Counted from the stretch's first letter, positions 50,576 through 59,315 are shown. The stretch is 64,000 nucleotides of DNA from Actinospineispora acaciae DSM 45401 (GCF_000620785.1 NZ_JIAI01000003.1:310001-374000), one strand, 5' to 3'. Notes: a model not told the origin generated them from the letters alone. Numbers and translations are program-made.

Positions 50576-50665
50576 CAAGGTCCTCCACGGCTGTGTGTCG
50601 CGACCGTCACATGGTCGTCGACGCCGGGAGCCCGGACCAGTACCAATCCGGCGCACCTGGATGCC

Positions 50666-50754
50666 CATACCGGCATACCCGCCTGGCTCGCCGCATACCT
50701 ACCGGTGCTGCCGCACACCCCGCACCATGCGCGACACCCCAGGAAGGTATGCGG
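50666..50754. promoter_or_regulatory. CATACC repeats and 10-bp inverted repeat
   Basis: CATACC occurs at 50666, 50674 and 50694, and once inverted (GGTATG, 50746-50751). CCGCATACCT (50691-50700) and AGGTATGCGG (50745-50754) form a perfect 10-bp inverted repeat. The cluster lies upstream of the esterase operon in the 187-bp gap after NudC, and is a likely operator array. Confidence 0.45.
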
Positions 50755-50762
50755 TGCCCAGG

Positions 50763-51731
50763 TCAGTCGGCGGCGGCCCAGGACTCCAGCATGGAGCGGG
50801 CTATCGAGACGGGGCCTGGGAGGAGGACCCTGCGCCGGTCGGTGTCGCCGGCGCGGGCGGCCCAGTCGCCGGCCTCCAGGGCGGCGCGCAGCTCGTCGCG
50901 GGTCAGCCAGAAGGCCTCGGCGATCTCGCCGTCGGCGGGGTGCAGCGGCTCGGACGGGTCGGCCACGGCGGAGAAGCCGATCATGATCGAGCGCGGGAAC
51001 GGCCAGGCCTGGCTGCCGAGGTAGCGGATGTCGGAGACCCGCACCCCGACCTCCTCGTGGATCTCCCGCGCCACGCAGGCCTCCAGCGACTCGCCGGCCT
51101 CGACGAAACCGGCCAGCACCGAGTACCGCCCCGCCGGCCACACCGGCTGGCGGGCCAGCAGCAGCCGCGCCGAGCCGCCCGCGCCGCCGTCGTGGACCAG
51201 GCAGATGATCGCCGGGTCGGTGCGCGGGTACTCCTCGTGCCCGCACCTGGTGCAGACCCGCAGCCAGCCGGCGTTGCGCGGCTCGGTCGGCGAGCCGCAG
51301 CGCGCGCAGAAGCCGGCGTTGTCGTGCCAGCCCAGCGTCGCGACGGCGGTCACCATCAGGCCGGCGCCGGTGGCGTCCAGGTCCGCGCCACGCGCGCGGA
51401 GATCCTGCCAGGCCGCCGGGTCGTCGCCATCGACAAGGGACGGGCGCCCGCGCACCGCCCAGTAGGCGACCCCGGCCTGCTCGCCGAGGAACACCGCGCC
51501 GGGCGGCGGCGCGTCACCGAACTCGGGGCCGCGCTTGGTGAGCAGCTCGTGCCCGCCGGCCTCGATGGGGGTGCGGCCCTTCTCGTCCACCACCAGCACC
51601 CGGGCGCCGCGCCAGCCGGCGGCCAGCCGGGCGGCGTCGGTGCGCAGCGGCTCCTCGCGGTCCACCGTGGAGCGGGACAGCCTGGGCGGTTCGAGCAGGC
51701 CGAAGCCGCCCAGCGCGGACGAGCAGGTCAA
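50763..51731 (-). CDS. nudC: NudC-type NAD+/NADH pyrophosphatase
   Basis: 322 residues. A zinc ribbon (CARCGSPTEP, CTRCGHEEYPR) sits before the Nudix box GFVEAGESLEACVAREIHEEVGV, and SQAWPFPRSIMIGF matches the SQPWPFPxS motif of NudC. It hydrolyses NADH and can remove NAD caps from RNA. The likely start is TTG 51731, overlapping the stop of the M16 gene (TTGA); no ATG lies close by that would keep the N-terminal domain. Downstream of the two M16 peptidase genes in one operon. Confidence 0.87.
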   Translation of the reverse strand: MTCSSALGGFGLLEPPRLSRSTVDREEPLRTDAARLAAGWRGARVLVVDEKGRTPIEAGGHELLTKRGPEFGDAPPPGAVFLGEQAGVAYWAVRGRPSLVDGDDPAAWQDLRARGADLDATGAGLMVTAVATLGWHDNAGFCARCGSPTEPRNAGWLRVCTRCGHEEYPRTDPAIICLVHDGGAGGSARLLLARQPVWPAGRYSVLAGFVEAGESLEACVAREIHEEVGVRVSDIRYLGSQAWPFPRSIMIGFSAVADPSEPLHPADGEIAEAFWLTRDELRAALEAGDWAARAGDTDRRRVLLPGPVSIARSMLESWAAAD

Positions 51732-53128
51732 GGCAGCTCGACCCCGCCGAGCGCGCGCAACCCGGAGCCGACGGCCGAGGCGTCCCCGACCACCACGCCG
51801 GTGAACGCGGTGGGGGTGAAGAACTCGGCGGCGGCCCGCGCCACCTGCTCGGGCGTGACCGCTTCCAGGCGAGCGGGGTGCGCCCGCAGCCATTGCGCGT
51901 CCAGGCCCACCCCGGCCAGCGCGGCCAGGGTGGCCGCCAGCCCGGGCTGGCTGTCCAGCGAGATCAGCAGCGAGCCGATCGCGTAGCGGCGGGCCGACTC
52001 CACCTCGGCGTCGGTGGGGGGCACGGCGGAGAGCCTGGCCAGCTCGTAGCGGGTCTCCAGCAGGGCGGCGGCGGTGACGTCGGTGGCCACGTCGGTCTCC
52101 ACCAGCAGCGTCGCCCCGGACGGGGTGAACTCCAGGTAGGACGACGCGGAGTAGGTGTAGCCCTTGTCCTCGCGGATGTTCTCCACCAGGCGCGAGGAGA
52201 AGTAGCCGCCGAGCACCAGGTTGGCCAGTTGGACCGCGGGGTAGCTCGGGTCGGTGCGGGGTACGGCGGCCGCCGAGAGGCGAAGTTGGGACTGCACGGA
52301 CCCCGGGCGGTCGACCAGCAGCAGGTCACGGCCGGTCAGGGTGGGCAGCGGCGGCAGCTCGGCGGCGGTGCCGGACGGCGCCCAGGCGGCCAGTTTGTCG
52401 GCCACGGTGGCGATCGCGCGCTCCGGCTCCACGTCGCCGACCAGCACCAGCGTCGAGCCGGCCGGCAGCACGGCGGCGCGGTGCAGCTCCCGGGCGTCCG
52501 TCGAGGCCACGGCTGCGACATCTTCGGCGAGCGGCATCTCGCGCGACGCCGGGTGGTCGCCGTAGCGGCGGCGCTGCAGTGCCTCCCTGGCCACCGTGCG
52601 CGGCTGCGAGCGGGCCACCGCGATCCGCTCCACCAGCCGCTCGCGCTCGCGGTCGAAGTCACCGTCCGGGTAGGCCGGCGCGACCAGCAGGTCGGCCAGC
52701 ACGTCCAGCAGCGCGGGTAGCCCGCCGGCCAGCGCGCTGCCCGAGACCAGCAGCCGCTCCGGGTCCACCCCGGCGGCCAGCTCGCCGCCGATGTTGGCCA
52801 GCTCGTCGTCGATCTCCACCCGGCTGCGCCCCGCCGTGCCGGTGAGCAGCGCGGAGGCCACCATCTCGGCGCGGGCCGGATGGGTGGGCTCGGCCCCGGC
52901 GAACGGGATGCGCAGCCGCAGCTCCACGGTCGGCACCGTGCGCCTGGCCACCGCGATCACCCGCAGCCCGTTCGGCAGCGTGCGGTCCGCCAGGTCCAGG
53001 TCGGGCACCGTGCGCTGCGCGCCCAGCGGGGGCAGCGGGCGCGGCCCGGTCTCGGTGTGCCCGATCTGCTCGGCGCCTCGGTGGCCGCCGGCGCCGTTGC
53101 GCCCGGTCGTCCCGGCCGTGACAGTCAC
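51728..53128 (-). CDS. M16 peptidase-like protein, inactive-type subunit
   Basis: 466 residues with two M16 domains (TLPNGLRVIAVARRTVPTVELRLRIPFAGAEPTHPARAEMVASALLTG; LVENIREDKGYTYSASSYLEF). At the position of HxxEH it reads HPARAE, so the zinc site is absent. Such proteins form heterodimers with an active M16 subunit, here encoded just upstream with a 4-nt overlap. Ends ALGGVELP. Confidence 0.88.
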   Translation of the reverse strand: MTVTAGTTGRNGAGGHRGAEQIGHTETGPRPLPPLGAQRTVPDLDLADRTLPNGLRVIAVARRTVPTVELRLRIPFAGAEPTHPARAEMVASALLTGTAGRSRVEIDDELANIGGELAAGVDPERLLVSGSALAGGLPALLDVLADLLVAPAYPDGDFDRERERLVERIAVARSQPRTVAREALQRRRYGDHPASREMPLAEDVAAVASTDARELHRAAVLPAGSTLVLVGDVEPERAIATVADKLAAWAPSGTAAELPPLPTLTGRDLLLVDRPGSVQSQLRLSAAAVPRTDPSYPAVQLANLVLGGYFSSRLVENIREDKGYTYSASSYLEFTPSGATLLVETDVATDVTAAALLETRYELARLSAVPPTDAEVESARRYAIGSLLISLDSQPGLAATLAALAGVGLDAQWLRAHPARLEAVTPEQVARAAAEFFTPTAFTGVVVGDASAVGSGLRALGGVELP

Positions 53129-54471
53129 TGTGCTTCCCCGTTTCCGTTGCTTGCGGGTTCGACCACCAGGATCGCCCGGCCGTGCCCGCGCAGCCGGCCG
53201 GCCGCCTCGGCCACCTGGGCCGGGGTGACGGCCGCAATCCGGGCGGGCAGCTCGGCGGCCAGCTCGGCGCGACCGTAGAGCAGCTCGCGGGCGCCCAGCG
53301 CGAGCAGCCGGCTCATCACCCGGTCCTGCTCGTGGTACAGCGAGGCCGCCCAGCGCGCCGAGATCCGGGCCAGCTCGTGCTCGCCCGGCCCGTCGGTGGC
53401 CAGCCGGTCCAGCTCCTCGTCCACCGCGCGGGTCACCCGGTCCGGGTCGACGGTGGCCGGGTGCACGGCGGTCACCGTGAAGGTGTCCGGGTCGCGCGCG
53501 TCCAGCGGGGCGCCGAACAGCCCGCAGCCGGCGGAGATGTCGGTGACGATGCCCTCGCCGTAGACCAGCCGCTCCTGCAGCCGGGCCGCCTCGCCGTCGG
53601 TGAGCACCGAGCCGAGCAGCGTGTGCGCCAGGTAGCCGTCCAGGTCGGTGTCCGGGTCGGGCAGCCGGTAGCCCAGCGCGAGCGCGGGCAGCGGGGCGTG
53701 CGCGTCGGGCACGGACTGGCGCCGCTCGGTGCCCGGCAGCGGCTCGGCGAACGAAGGACGGGCCGGCACCGGGCGCTCCGGGATGTCCCCGAAGTGCTTC
53801 TCCACCAGCGCGGTGGTCTCGTCAACCGACAGGTCGCCGGCGATCGTGAGCACCGCGTTTCCCGGCGCGTAGTAGCCGTCGAAGAACGCGGCGGCGTCGT
53901 CCAGGGTGGCCTGCTCCAGCTCGGAGAAGTCGCCGTAGCCGTTGTGCGCGTTCGGGAACGTGTCGTAGAGCACCGGCGGCAGCAGGATCCACGGGAACCC
54001 GCCGTAGGGCCGGCTCAGCACGTTGAGCCGGATCTCCTCCTTGACCACGTCGACCTGGTTGCGCAGGTTCTCCTCGGTCAGCCGGGGCGCGCGCAGCCGG
54101 TCGGCCTCCATGAACAGCGCGCGTTCCAGCGCGGCGGCCGGCAGCACCTCGAAGTAGTCGGTGTAGTCCGGGTGGGTGGAGCCGTTGAACACCCCGCCGG
54201 AGCCCTGCACGTGCCGGAAGTGCGCCAGCTTCTCCAGGCTCTCGCTGCCCTGGAACATCAGGTGCTCGAACAGGTGCGCGAACCCGGTCCGGCCCTCCGG
54301 CTCGGAGCGGAAGCCCACGTCCACGTGGACCGACACCGCCACCACCGGGGTGCTGGCGTCCGGCGCGAGCAGCACCCGCAGGCCGTTGGGCAGGGTGAAC
54401 CTGTGCAGCTCGGGCACGGTCGGGCGGCCGAGGTCGGTCAGCGGCCCCATGGGTGACGTGGCGGAAGACAC
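53125..54471 (-). CDS. M16 zinc peptidase, active-type subunit
   Basis: 448 residues. The inverted zinc motif HLFEH (66-70, in GFAHLFEHLMFQGSE) and the downstream Glu in NQVDVVKEEIRLN are intact. FTLPNGLRVLLAPDASTPVVAVSVHVDVGFRSEPEG and YYAPGNAVLTIAGD are typical. It likely cleaves peptides in the cytoplasm with the inactive partner. Start GTG 54471, or ATG 54450 as the alternative. Confidence 0.9.
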   Translation of the reverse strand: MSSATSPMGPLTDLGRPTVPELHRFTLPNGLRVLLAPDASTPVVAVSVHVDVGFRSEPEGRTGFAHLFEHLMFQGSESLEKLAHFRHVQGSGGVFNGSTHPDYTDYFEVLPAAALERALFMEADRLRAPRLTEENLRNQVDVVKEEIRLNVLSRPYGGFPWILLPPVLYDTFPNAHNGYGDFSELEQATLDDAAAFFDGYYAPGNAVLTIAGDLSVDETTALVEKHFGDIPERPVPARPSFAEPLPGTERRQSVPDAHAPLPALALGYRLPDPDTDLDGYLAHTLLGSVLTDGEAARLQERLVYGEGIVTDISAGCGLFGAPLDARDPDTFTVTAVHPATVDPDRVTRAVDEELDRLATDGPGEHELARISARWAASLYHEQDRVMSRLLALGARELLYGRAELAAELPARIAAVTPAQVAEAAGRLRGHGRAILVVEPASNGNGEAQ

Positions 54472-54480
54472 TCCCCGACC

Positions 54481-54984
54481 CTAACGCGCGTCGGCGACGG
54501 CCGTGGCGGTACCGCCGGTGACGGCGACCAGCTCGTCGAACGTCGTTGGAAAGACCGCGTGCGGGACGCCGCCCGCCGCCCAGATCTCGTCGTGGTCGGC
54601 CAGCGCGACGTCCACCACGGTGCGCAGCTTTGCGGGGTGTCCGACCGGCGCCACCCCGCCGATCACCTGGCCGGTGGCGGCCCTGACGAACTTCGGGTCC
54701 GCCCTGCTGATCGTGCGCAGGCCCAGCTCGGCGGCCAGCTTGTCGGTGTCCACCCGGTGCGCGCCGGACGCGAGCACCAGCAGCGGCTGGTCTTGATCCG
54801 TCCGGAACACCAGGGAGTTCGCGATCTGGCCGACCTGGATGCCGAGCGCGTCGGCGGCGGCCTGCGCGGTGCTGACCGCGTCCGGGAGCACCCGCATCCG
54901 CTCGATGCTGCCCTCGGCCGCGCCGCCGGCACGCAACGCGGCCACCACTGCCTGGATGTTCGGATGGTCTGGTGGTGGAGTCAC
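54481..54984 (-). CDS. YbaK/EbsC-family aminoacyl-tRNA deacylase
   Basis: 167 residues, with VGQIANSLVFRTDQDQPLLVLASGAHRVDTDKLAAELG, VRAATGQVIGGVAPVGHP and VDVALADHDEIWAAGGVPHAVFPTTFDELVAVTGG, matching the YbaK/ProRS-associated editing domain. These proteins hydrolyse mischarged tRNAs. The GTG start (54984-54982) is the last codon of one arm of a 15-bp inverted repeat, so translation may be occluded. Same strand as the M16 genes, 9 bp upstream of them. Confidence 0.87.
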   Translation of the reverse strand: MTPPPDHPNIQAVVAALRAGGAAEGSIERMRVLPDAVSTAQAAADALGIQVGQIANSLVFRTDQDQPLLVLASGAHRVDTDKLAAELGLRTISRADPKFVRAATGQVIGGVAPVGHPAKLRTVVDVALADHDEIWAAGGVPHAVFPTTFDELVAVTGGTATAVADAR

Positions 54985-54996
54985 CAGACCATCCGA
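54960..54996. promoter_or_regulatory. 15-bp inverted repeat over the YbaK start codon
   Basis: TCGGATGGTCTGGTG (54960-54974) and CACCAGACCATCCGA (54982-54996) are perfect reverse complements with a 7-nt loop. In the mRNA the first arm ends with the GTG start codon. The same arm contains a three-codon out-of-frame ATG-GTC-TGG-TGA overlapping the start. It could be a translational switch or an operator. Confidence 0.6.
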
Positions 54997-55027
54997 TCAC
55001 ATCTCGTCAACGTGGTTTGGTTCGGTG

Positions 55028-55837
55028 TTACTTCGGCAGGGTGCGCAGCGAGCTGGCCTTGAGGGTGGCGCCGTTGTCGGCGATCACGCCGCGCACGTCC
55101 ACCCGGTCGCCGGCCTTGGGCTTGTTGGTCACCCCGGAGACGTCCACCGCCTGGGTCAGGCCGTCCGGCCTGGTCACGGTGGCGCGGTCGCCTTCGAGCG
55201 CGGTGACGGTGCCGAACGCGCGGGCCGGCGGCACGAAGACGCCGACCGCCGTGTTCGCGTCCCGCACCCTGACCAGCACCCGGTCGCCGGGCTTGAGGTC
55301 GGCCACCGAGTGCCGCTGCTCGCCGGCCACCCTGGTCCGGTCGCTGGTGGTGACGGTGACCGGGCCGCCGCCGTCGGTGTTCACCACCAGGCTCGGGCCG
55401 TTCACCGAGGCCACCGTGCCGGCCAGCCCCTGGCCACCGGGGCCGCCGTGACCACCAGGACCGCCGGGGCCGCCGCGCTCGTGCCGACCCCAGCCCGGGC
55501 CGTCGCCGAACTCGCCGCGCTCGCCCATCATCCACGGGCCGCCGCCGGGGCCGTCGTGCATCCGGCCGGCGCCCCAGTGGTCGCCGCGACCACCGTGCCA
55601 CCCGGGGCCGCCGTCGTGCCAGCGCCCGGTGGCCCGGCCGGCCCCGAACGCCGCGAACAGCAGCAGCACGCCCAGCACCGCCGCGCCCGCGATCAGCCAC
55701 GGCCGCCGGCGGCTGCCCCGACCGGACGGGCCGGAGGGGCCGGAAGGCGGCGGCGCGGCGGGCGGCGGTTCGGACGGTGTGGTTGTGCCCTCGCCCTCGC
55801 CGGCGGCCTTGCTCTCGCCGGGTTCCGACGTCGTCAT
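55028..55837 (-). CDS. membrane-anchored DUF5666-like protein with Gly/His-rich region
   Basis: 269 residues. A Pro-rich cytoplasmic start, one membrane span (about 46-66, PWLIAGAAVLGVLLLFAAFGAG), then an outside Gly/His/Trp-rich stretch (residues 72-135), and repeated small beta domains (GTVASVNGPSLVVNTDG, GDRVLVRVRD, GTVTALEGDRATVTR, GDRVDVRGVI) of the DUF5666 type. GGGAGG precedes ATG 55837. It diverges from a two-component system, and such proteins are often the main target of the adjacent system. The Gly/His region could bind metal. Function unknown. Confidence 0.8.
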   Translation of the reverse strand: MTTSEPGESKAAGEGEGTTTPSEPPPAAPPPSGPSGPSGRGSRRRPWLIAGAAVLGVLLLFAAFGAGRATGRWHDGGPGWHGGRGDHWGAGRMHDGPGGGPWMMGERGEFGDGPGWGRHERGGPGGPGGHGGPGGQGLAGTVASVNGPSLVVNTDGGGPVTVTTSDRTRVAGEQRHSVADLKPGDRVLVRVRDANTAVGVFVPPARAFGTVTALEGDRATVTRPDGLTQAVDVSGVTNKPKAGDRVDVRGVIADNGATLKASSLRTLPK

Positions 55838-55930
55838 CGTTGTCCTCCCTCGACATCGTGGGGCTCGTTGACCCCTCTGACATCGACGGTGCGCCCGGTT
55901 TCTGTGTGGGGGCTGAGGACGGCCGAACCC

Positions 55931-55947
55931 TTCAGCCGATCTTCAGC
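55931..55947 (+). promoter_or_regulatory. TTCAGC direct repeat with 11-bp period, response-regulator site
   Basis: TTCAGC at 55931-55936 and 55942-55947 are phased by exactly 11 bp, one helical turn, the classic layout of OmpR-family binding sites. It lies between the DUF5666 gene and the response regulator, so it could control both. Confidence 0.55.
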
Positions 55948-55978
55948 TTGTCCGCGCTGAACGCGGCAAAATGGGCAG

Positions 55979-56650
55979 GTGAACGAACGTGCCCGGGTGC
56001 TGGTGGTGGAGGACGCCGAGGCGATCCTGGCCGCCGTGGTGGCCGGCCTTGCCGACGCCGGCTTCGAGGCCACCGGCCGCCCCGACGGCCAGGGCCTGGA
56101 GCACGACCTGGCCACCTTCCGCCCGGACTTGGTGGTGCTGGACGTGATGCTGCCCGGCCGCGACGGGTTCGCCCTGCTCGACGTCGTACGCCGGCACAGT
56201 GCGGCAGGGGTGCTGCTGCTGACCGCCCGCGACGGCATCGACGACCGGCTGCGCGGCCTGCACGGCGGCGCGGACGACTACCTGGTCAAGCCGTTCGTGC
56301 TGGCCGAGCTGGTGGCGCGGGTGACGGCGGTGCTGCGCCGGATGGGCCGCACCCCGTCCACCGTGCAGGTCGGCGACCTGGTGTTGGACGGCGCGGCGGG
56401 CACCGTGATGCGCGGCGACCGGCCGATCGAGCTGACCGCCACCGAGCGCCGGCTGCTCGAACACCTGGCCGCGCACCGGGACCGGGTGCTCAGCAAGGCG
56501 CAGCTGCTCACCTCGGTGTGGGGCTACGAGGACTTCGACCCGAACCTGGTCGAGGTCTACATCTCCTCGCTGCGCCGCAAGCTCGGCGAGCCCCGCCTGC
56601 TGCACACCGTGCGCGGCATGGGCTACGTGCTGCGCACAGGGCCGTCATGA
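55979..56650 (+). CDS. OmpR-family response regulator
   Basis: 223 residues. The receiver has VLVVEDAEA, the phospho-acceptor Asp55 in LVVLDVMLPGRDG and Lys in YLVKPF; the C-terminal winged helix reads PIELTATERRLLEHLAAHRDRVLSKAQLLTSVWGYEDFDPNLVEVYISSLRRKLG. GTG start 55979; no good ribosome site is visible. Its stop overlaps the kinase ATG (ATGA). It probably acts on the TTCAGC repeat upstream. Confidence 0.92.
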   Translation: MNERARVLVVEDAEAILAAVVAGLADAGFEATGRPDGQGLEHDLATFRPDLVVLDVMLPGRDGFALLDVVRRHSAAGVLLLTARDGIDDRLRGLHGGADDYLVKPFVLAELVARVTAVLRRMGRTPSTVQVGDLVLDGAAGTVMRGDRPIELTATERRLLEHLAAHRDRVLSKAQLLTSVWGYEDFDPNLVEVYISSLRRKLGEPRLLHTVRGMGYVLRTGPS

Positions 56651-58053
56651 CCGCTCCGCTGTCCACCGTGTCCCTGCGCCGGCGGGTGATCCTGTACAGC
56701 CTCGCCGTGCTCGCCGTGGTGTTGCTGCTGGTCGGCGCGCTGTCGCTGGTGTTCGTCGGGGTCCAGTCCCGGGCCGACCTGGCCGCTGGGCTGGCCACCC
56801 GCGCCGCCCAGGCCGACCAGCTGGCCAGGCAGGGCACCCCGCCGGCGACGATCGTGGAGCGGCTGGCCGGGCCGGCGGTCCGGGTCGGGCTGGTCGGCGC
56901 GGACGGGACGGTGTACGGCTCGCGCCCCGGCCCGGACCACGGCTGGCCAGGCGAGGACAGAGACGGCGACGGCGACCGGGGTCCGGAAGGCCCCCGCTAC
57001 CGGGGCGGGCCGCCCGGGCACTACGGCCCGGTGGTGCGGCGCACCCTGGCCGACGGGTCGCGGCTGACCCTGGCCGGCGACGTCGGCGAGCTGGCCGCCA
57101 TCCAGCGCCGGCTGAGCCGGTTGCTGTTGCTGCTCGGCATCGGCGGGCTGGCGGCGGCCGGGCTGGCGCTGCTGGCCACCACCCGGGTGGCGCTGCGCCC
57201 GCTGGACACCATGACCTTGCTGGCCCGCTCCATCGCCGCCGGCGACCGGGGCCGGCGCCTCGGCCCGACCCGGCCGAACACCGAGCTGGGCCGCACCGCC
57301 GCGGCGTTCGACGACATGCTCGACGCGCTGGAGGGCGCCGAGCGGCAGGCCCGCGAGGCGGAGTCCGCCGCCCGCGAGTCCGAGCTGCGCACCCGCCAGT
57401 TCGTCGCGGACGCCGCGCACGAGCTGCGCACCCCGATCACCGGGCTGCGCGCCGCCGCCGAGGCCGCGCTGCGCACCCGGGCCACCGGCGAGGAGCGCGA
57501 CCGGCTGCAGCTGCTGCTCATCCGGGAGGCCGGCCGGGCCGGGCGGCTGGTGGAGGACCTGCTGGCGATGGCCCAGATCGACGCCGGGCTGCGGCTGGTC
57601 ACCGAGCCCGTGGAGCTGCGCGGCCTGGCCGAGGCGGAGGCCGAGCGGGTCCGGCTGCTGGCGCCCACGCTGACCGTCACCGTCACCGGGGAGCCGCTGA
57701 CCGTGCCCGGGGACGCCGGCCGTCTCGCCCAGGTGCTGGCGAACCTGCTGGACAACGCCCGGCGGCACACCCCGGACGGCGGCACCGTCGACATCGAGGT
57801 GGTGCGCGCCTCGGCCCGGGCCGTAGTCCGAGTGGCGGACAGCGGGCCCGGCGTGCCGGCCGAGGACCGCGAGCGGATCTTCGACCGACTGGTGCGGCTG
57901 GACGGCGCGCGCGGCCGGGAGCCGGGCTCGCCCGGGTTCGGCGGCGCCGGGCTCGGCCTGGCCATCGCGCGCGGCATCGCCAGGGCCCACGGCGGCGACC
58001 TGACCTGCGGCGCCGACTCGGTCTTCGAGCTGACCCTGCCGGCCGAGCCCTAG
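56647..58053 (+). CDS. sensor histidine kinase
   Basis: 468 residues. First span about 13-39, an outside sensor region of about 115 residues rich in Gly/Arg/Asp (GPDHGWPGEDRDGDGDRG), second span 156-178, HAMP, then HisKA with FVADAAHELRTPITG (His258) and HATPase_c with NLLDNARRHTPDGG, VADSGPGVP and GGAGLGLAIARGIARAHGG. The acidic outside loop suggests sensing of cations or surface stress. Stop overlaps the convergent RDD gene by 4 bp. Confidence 0.92.
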   Translation: MTAPLSTVSLRRRVILYSLAVLAVVLLLVGALSLVFVGVQSRADLAAGLATRAAQADQLARQGTPPATIVERLAGPAVRVGLVGADGTVYGSRPGPDHGWPGEDRDGDGDRGPEGPRYRGGPPGHYGPVVRRTLADGSRLTLAGDVGELAAIQRRLSRLLLLLGIGGLAAAGLALLATTRVALRPLDTMTLLARSIAAGDRGRRLGPTRPNTELGRTAAAFDDMLDALEGAERQAREAESAARESELRTRQFVADAAHELRTPITGLRAAAEAALRTRATGEERDRLQLLLIREAGRAGRLVEDLLAMAQIDAGLRLVTEPVELRGLAEAEAERVRLLAPTLTVTVTGEPLTVPGDAGRLAQVLANLLDNARRHTPDGGTVDIEVVRASARAVVRVADSGPGVPAEDRERIFDRLVRLDGARGREPGSPGFGGAGLGLAIARGIARAHGGDLTCGADSVFELTLPAEP

Positions 58054-59315
58054 GCCCGTATCACCAGGGTGTTGGCCGCCATGTCACCGATCCGCTGGTG
58101 CCGCGTGCTGGACAGCATGACGATCAGGCCGACCAGCCCCCAGAAGAAGCCGTCGACGATCAACAACAGCCAGCGCACGGTCAGCGCGCCGAGGCTCGGT
58201 TGGCCACCCTCCGTGGTCACGATGCGCAGGTTCAGCCAGCCCATCGCCGGGGTCTGCCCGCCGTGCGTGGACGGCCACCAGGCGAACACCAGCCAGTAGC
58301 CGACGATCCCGAGCACGGTCAACACCAGGAACCCGGTGACCGGCAGCATCGATCGGCGCGACCCGACGGAGGCCACCAGCGAGAAGAACCCGACCCACAG
58401 CGCGACCAGCGGCACCATGACCAGCAGCGCGTCCACGATGTACTGGCCGACCCTGGCGCCGACCACGTTGGTGGGGTCCTGCCCCGGAGGCGGTTGGCCG
58501 TACGGCTGCCCCGGGTAGGGCTGGCCGGGATAGGGCGGTTGACCCTGGTACGGCGGCTGGCCGGAGTAGGACGCCTGCCCTGGGTAGGGCTGTCCCGGGT
58601 ACTGCTGCTGGCCTGGGTACTGCTGCTGTCCCGGGTACTGCTGCTGGCCGGAGTACGGCTGCTGGCCCGGGTACGGCTGGCCCGGGTAGGACTGCTGGCC
58701 CGGATAGGGCTGGCCGGGGTACGGCTGCTGTCCTGGGTACGGCTGCTGACCGGGGTATCCGGCCTGGCCGGGGTACGGCGCCTGCTGCTCCGGGTACGGC
58801 TGCCCCGGGTAGGGCTGCTGGCCGGGATAGGGCTGCTGGCCGGGATAGGGCTGCTGGCCGGGATAGGGCTGCTGGCCGGGGTACGGCTGGCCGGGATAGG
58901 ACGGCTGCTCGTGCCCCGGCGGCTGCTCCTGGCGCGGCGGCGGGGCGGCGGGCGGCGGTGGCGCGGGCGGCGGCGGTGGCGCGGCGGGCGGCGGCTCGGC
59001 GGGGTGTGGCGGGACGGGTGGCCGGTCGGCGACGACCGTCGGCTCCTCCGGTGTGGCCGTCGGCTCCTCGGTGCCGGCGGGCGAGCGGTCGGAGGCGGCG
59101 GTCGGTTCCTCGGGATCGGCGGCCGGGCGCTCCGGGACGACCGTCGGCTCGTCGGGGCTCACGGCCGGCCGCTCGGCGACAACCGTCGGCTCCTCGGAGG
59201 CTTGCGTCGGTTCCTCGGAACCGGCGGCGGGCCTGTCCGGGCCGGATGTCGGCTTGTCCGAGCCGTCGGGCGGCTGTTCTGGACCGTCGGGCTGGGGCGG
59301 GCGTGTCATGGTCAT
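58050..59315 (-). CDS. RDD-family membrane protein with Pro-rich and YPGQ-repeat N-terminus
   Basis: 421 residues from ATG 59315. Residues 1-110 are acidic Pro/Thr repeats around EEPTVVAERPA; 110-137 are Pro/Ala runs; about 139-275 are YPGQ repeats; the C-terminal 135 residues form the RDD domain (VVGARVGQYIVDALLVMVPLV with Arg and Asp, HGGQTPAMGWLNLRIV, VRWLLLIVDGFFWGLVGL) with three spans. RDD proteins act in ion or small-molecule transport or scaffold membrane partners. The long disordered cytoplasmic arm is common in actinobacteria. The frame beyond 59315 is shadow of the methyltransferase. Confidence 0.87.
   Translation of the reverse strand: MTMTRPPQPDGPEQPPDGSDKPTSGPDRPAAGSEEPTQASEEPTVVAERPAVSPDEPTVVPERPAADPEEPTAASDRSPAGTEEPTATPEEPTVVADRPPVPPHPAEPPPAAPPPPPAPPPPAAPPPRQEQPPGHEQPSYPGQPYPGQQPYPGQQPYPGQQPYPGQQPYPGQPYPEQQAPYPGQAGYPGQQPYPGQQPYPGQPYPGQQSYPGQPYPGQQPYSGQQQYPGQQQYPGQQQYPGQPYPGQASYSGQPPYQGQPPYPGQPYPGQPYGQPPPGQDPTNVVGARVGQYIVDALLVMVPLVALWVGFFSLVASVGSRRSMLPVTGFLVLTVLGIVGYWLVFAWWPSTHGGQTPAMGWLNLRIVTTEGGQPSLGALTVRWLLLIVDGFFWGLVGLIVMLSSTRHQRIGDMAANTLVIRA
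58497..58898 (-). repeat. degenerate YPGQ-coding tandem repeat
   Basis: About 400 bp coding for roughly two dozen Y[P/S]GQ units in 4- to 6-residue periods (QPYPGQ, QQYPGQ, SYPGQP). Several DNA units are identical at 15 bp or more, so the length may vary between strains by slippage. Confidence 0.85.

Noticed and set aside
58497-58898. CRISPR-like array
   Set aside because: Repeats are short, in frame, without unique spacers, and code for YPGQ units of the RDD protein.
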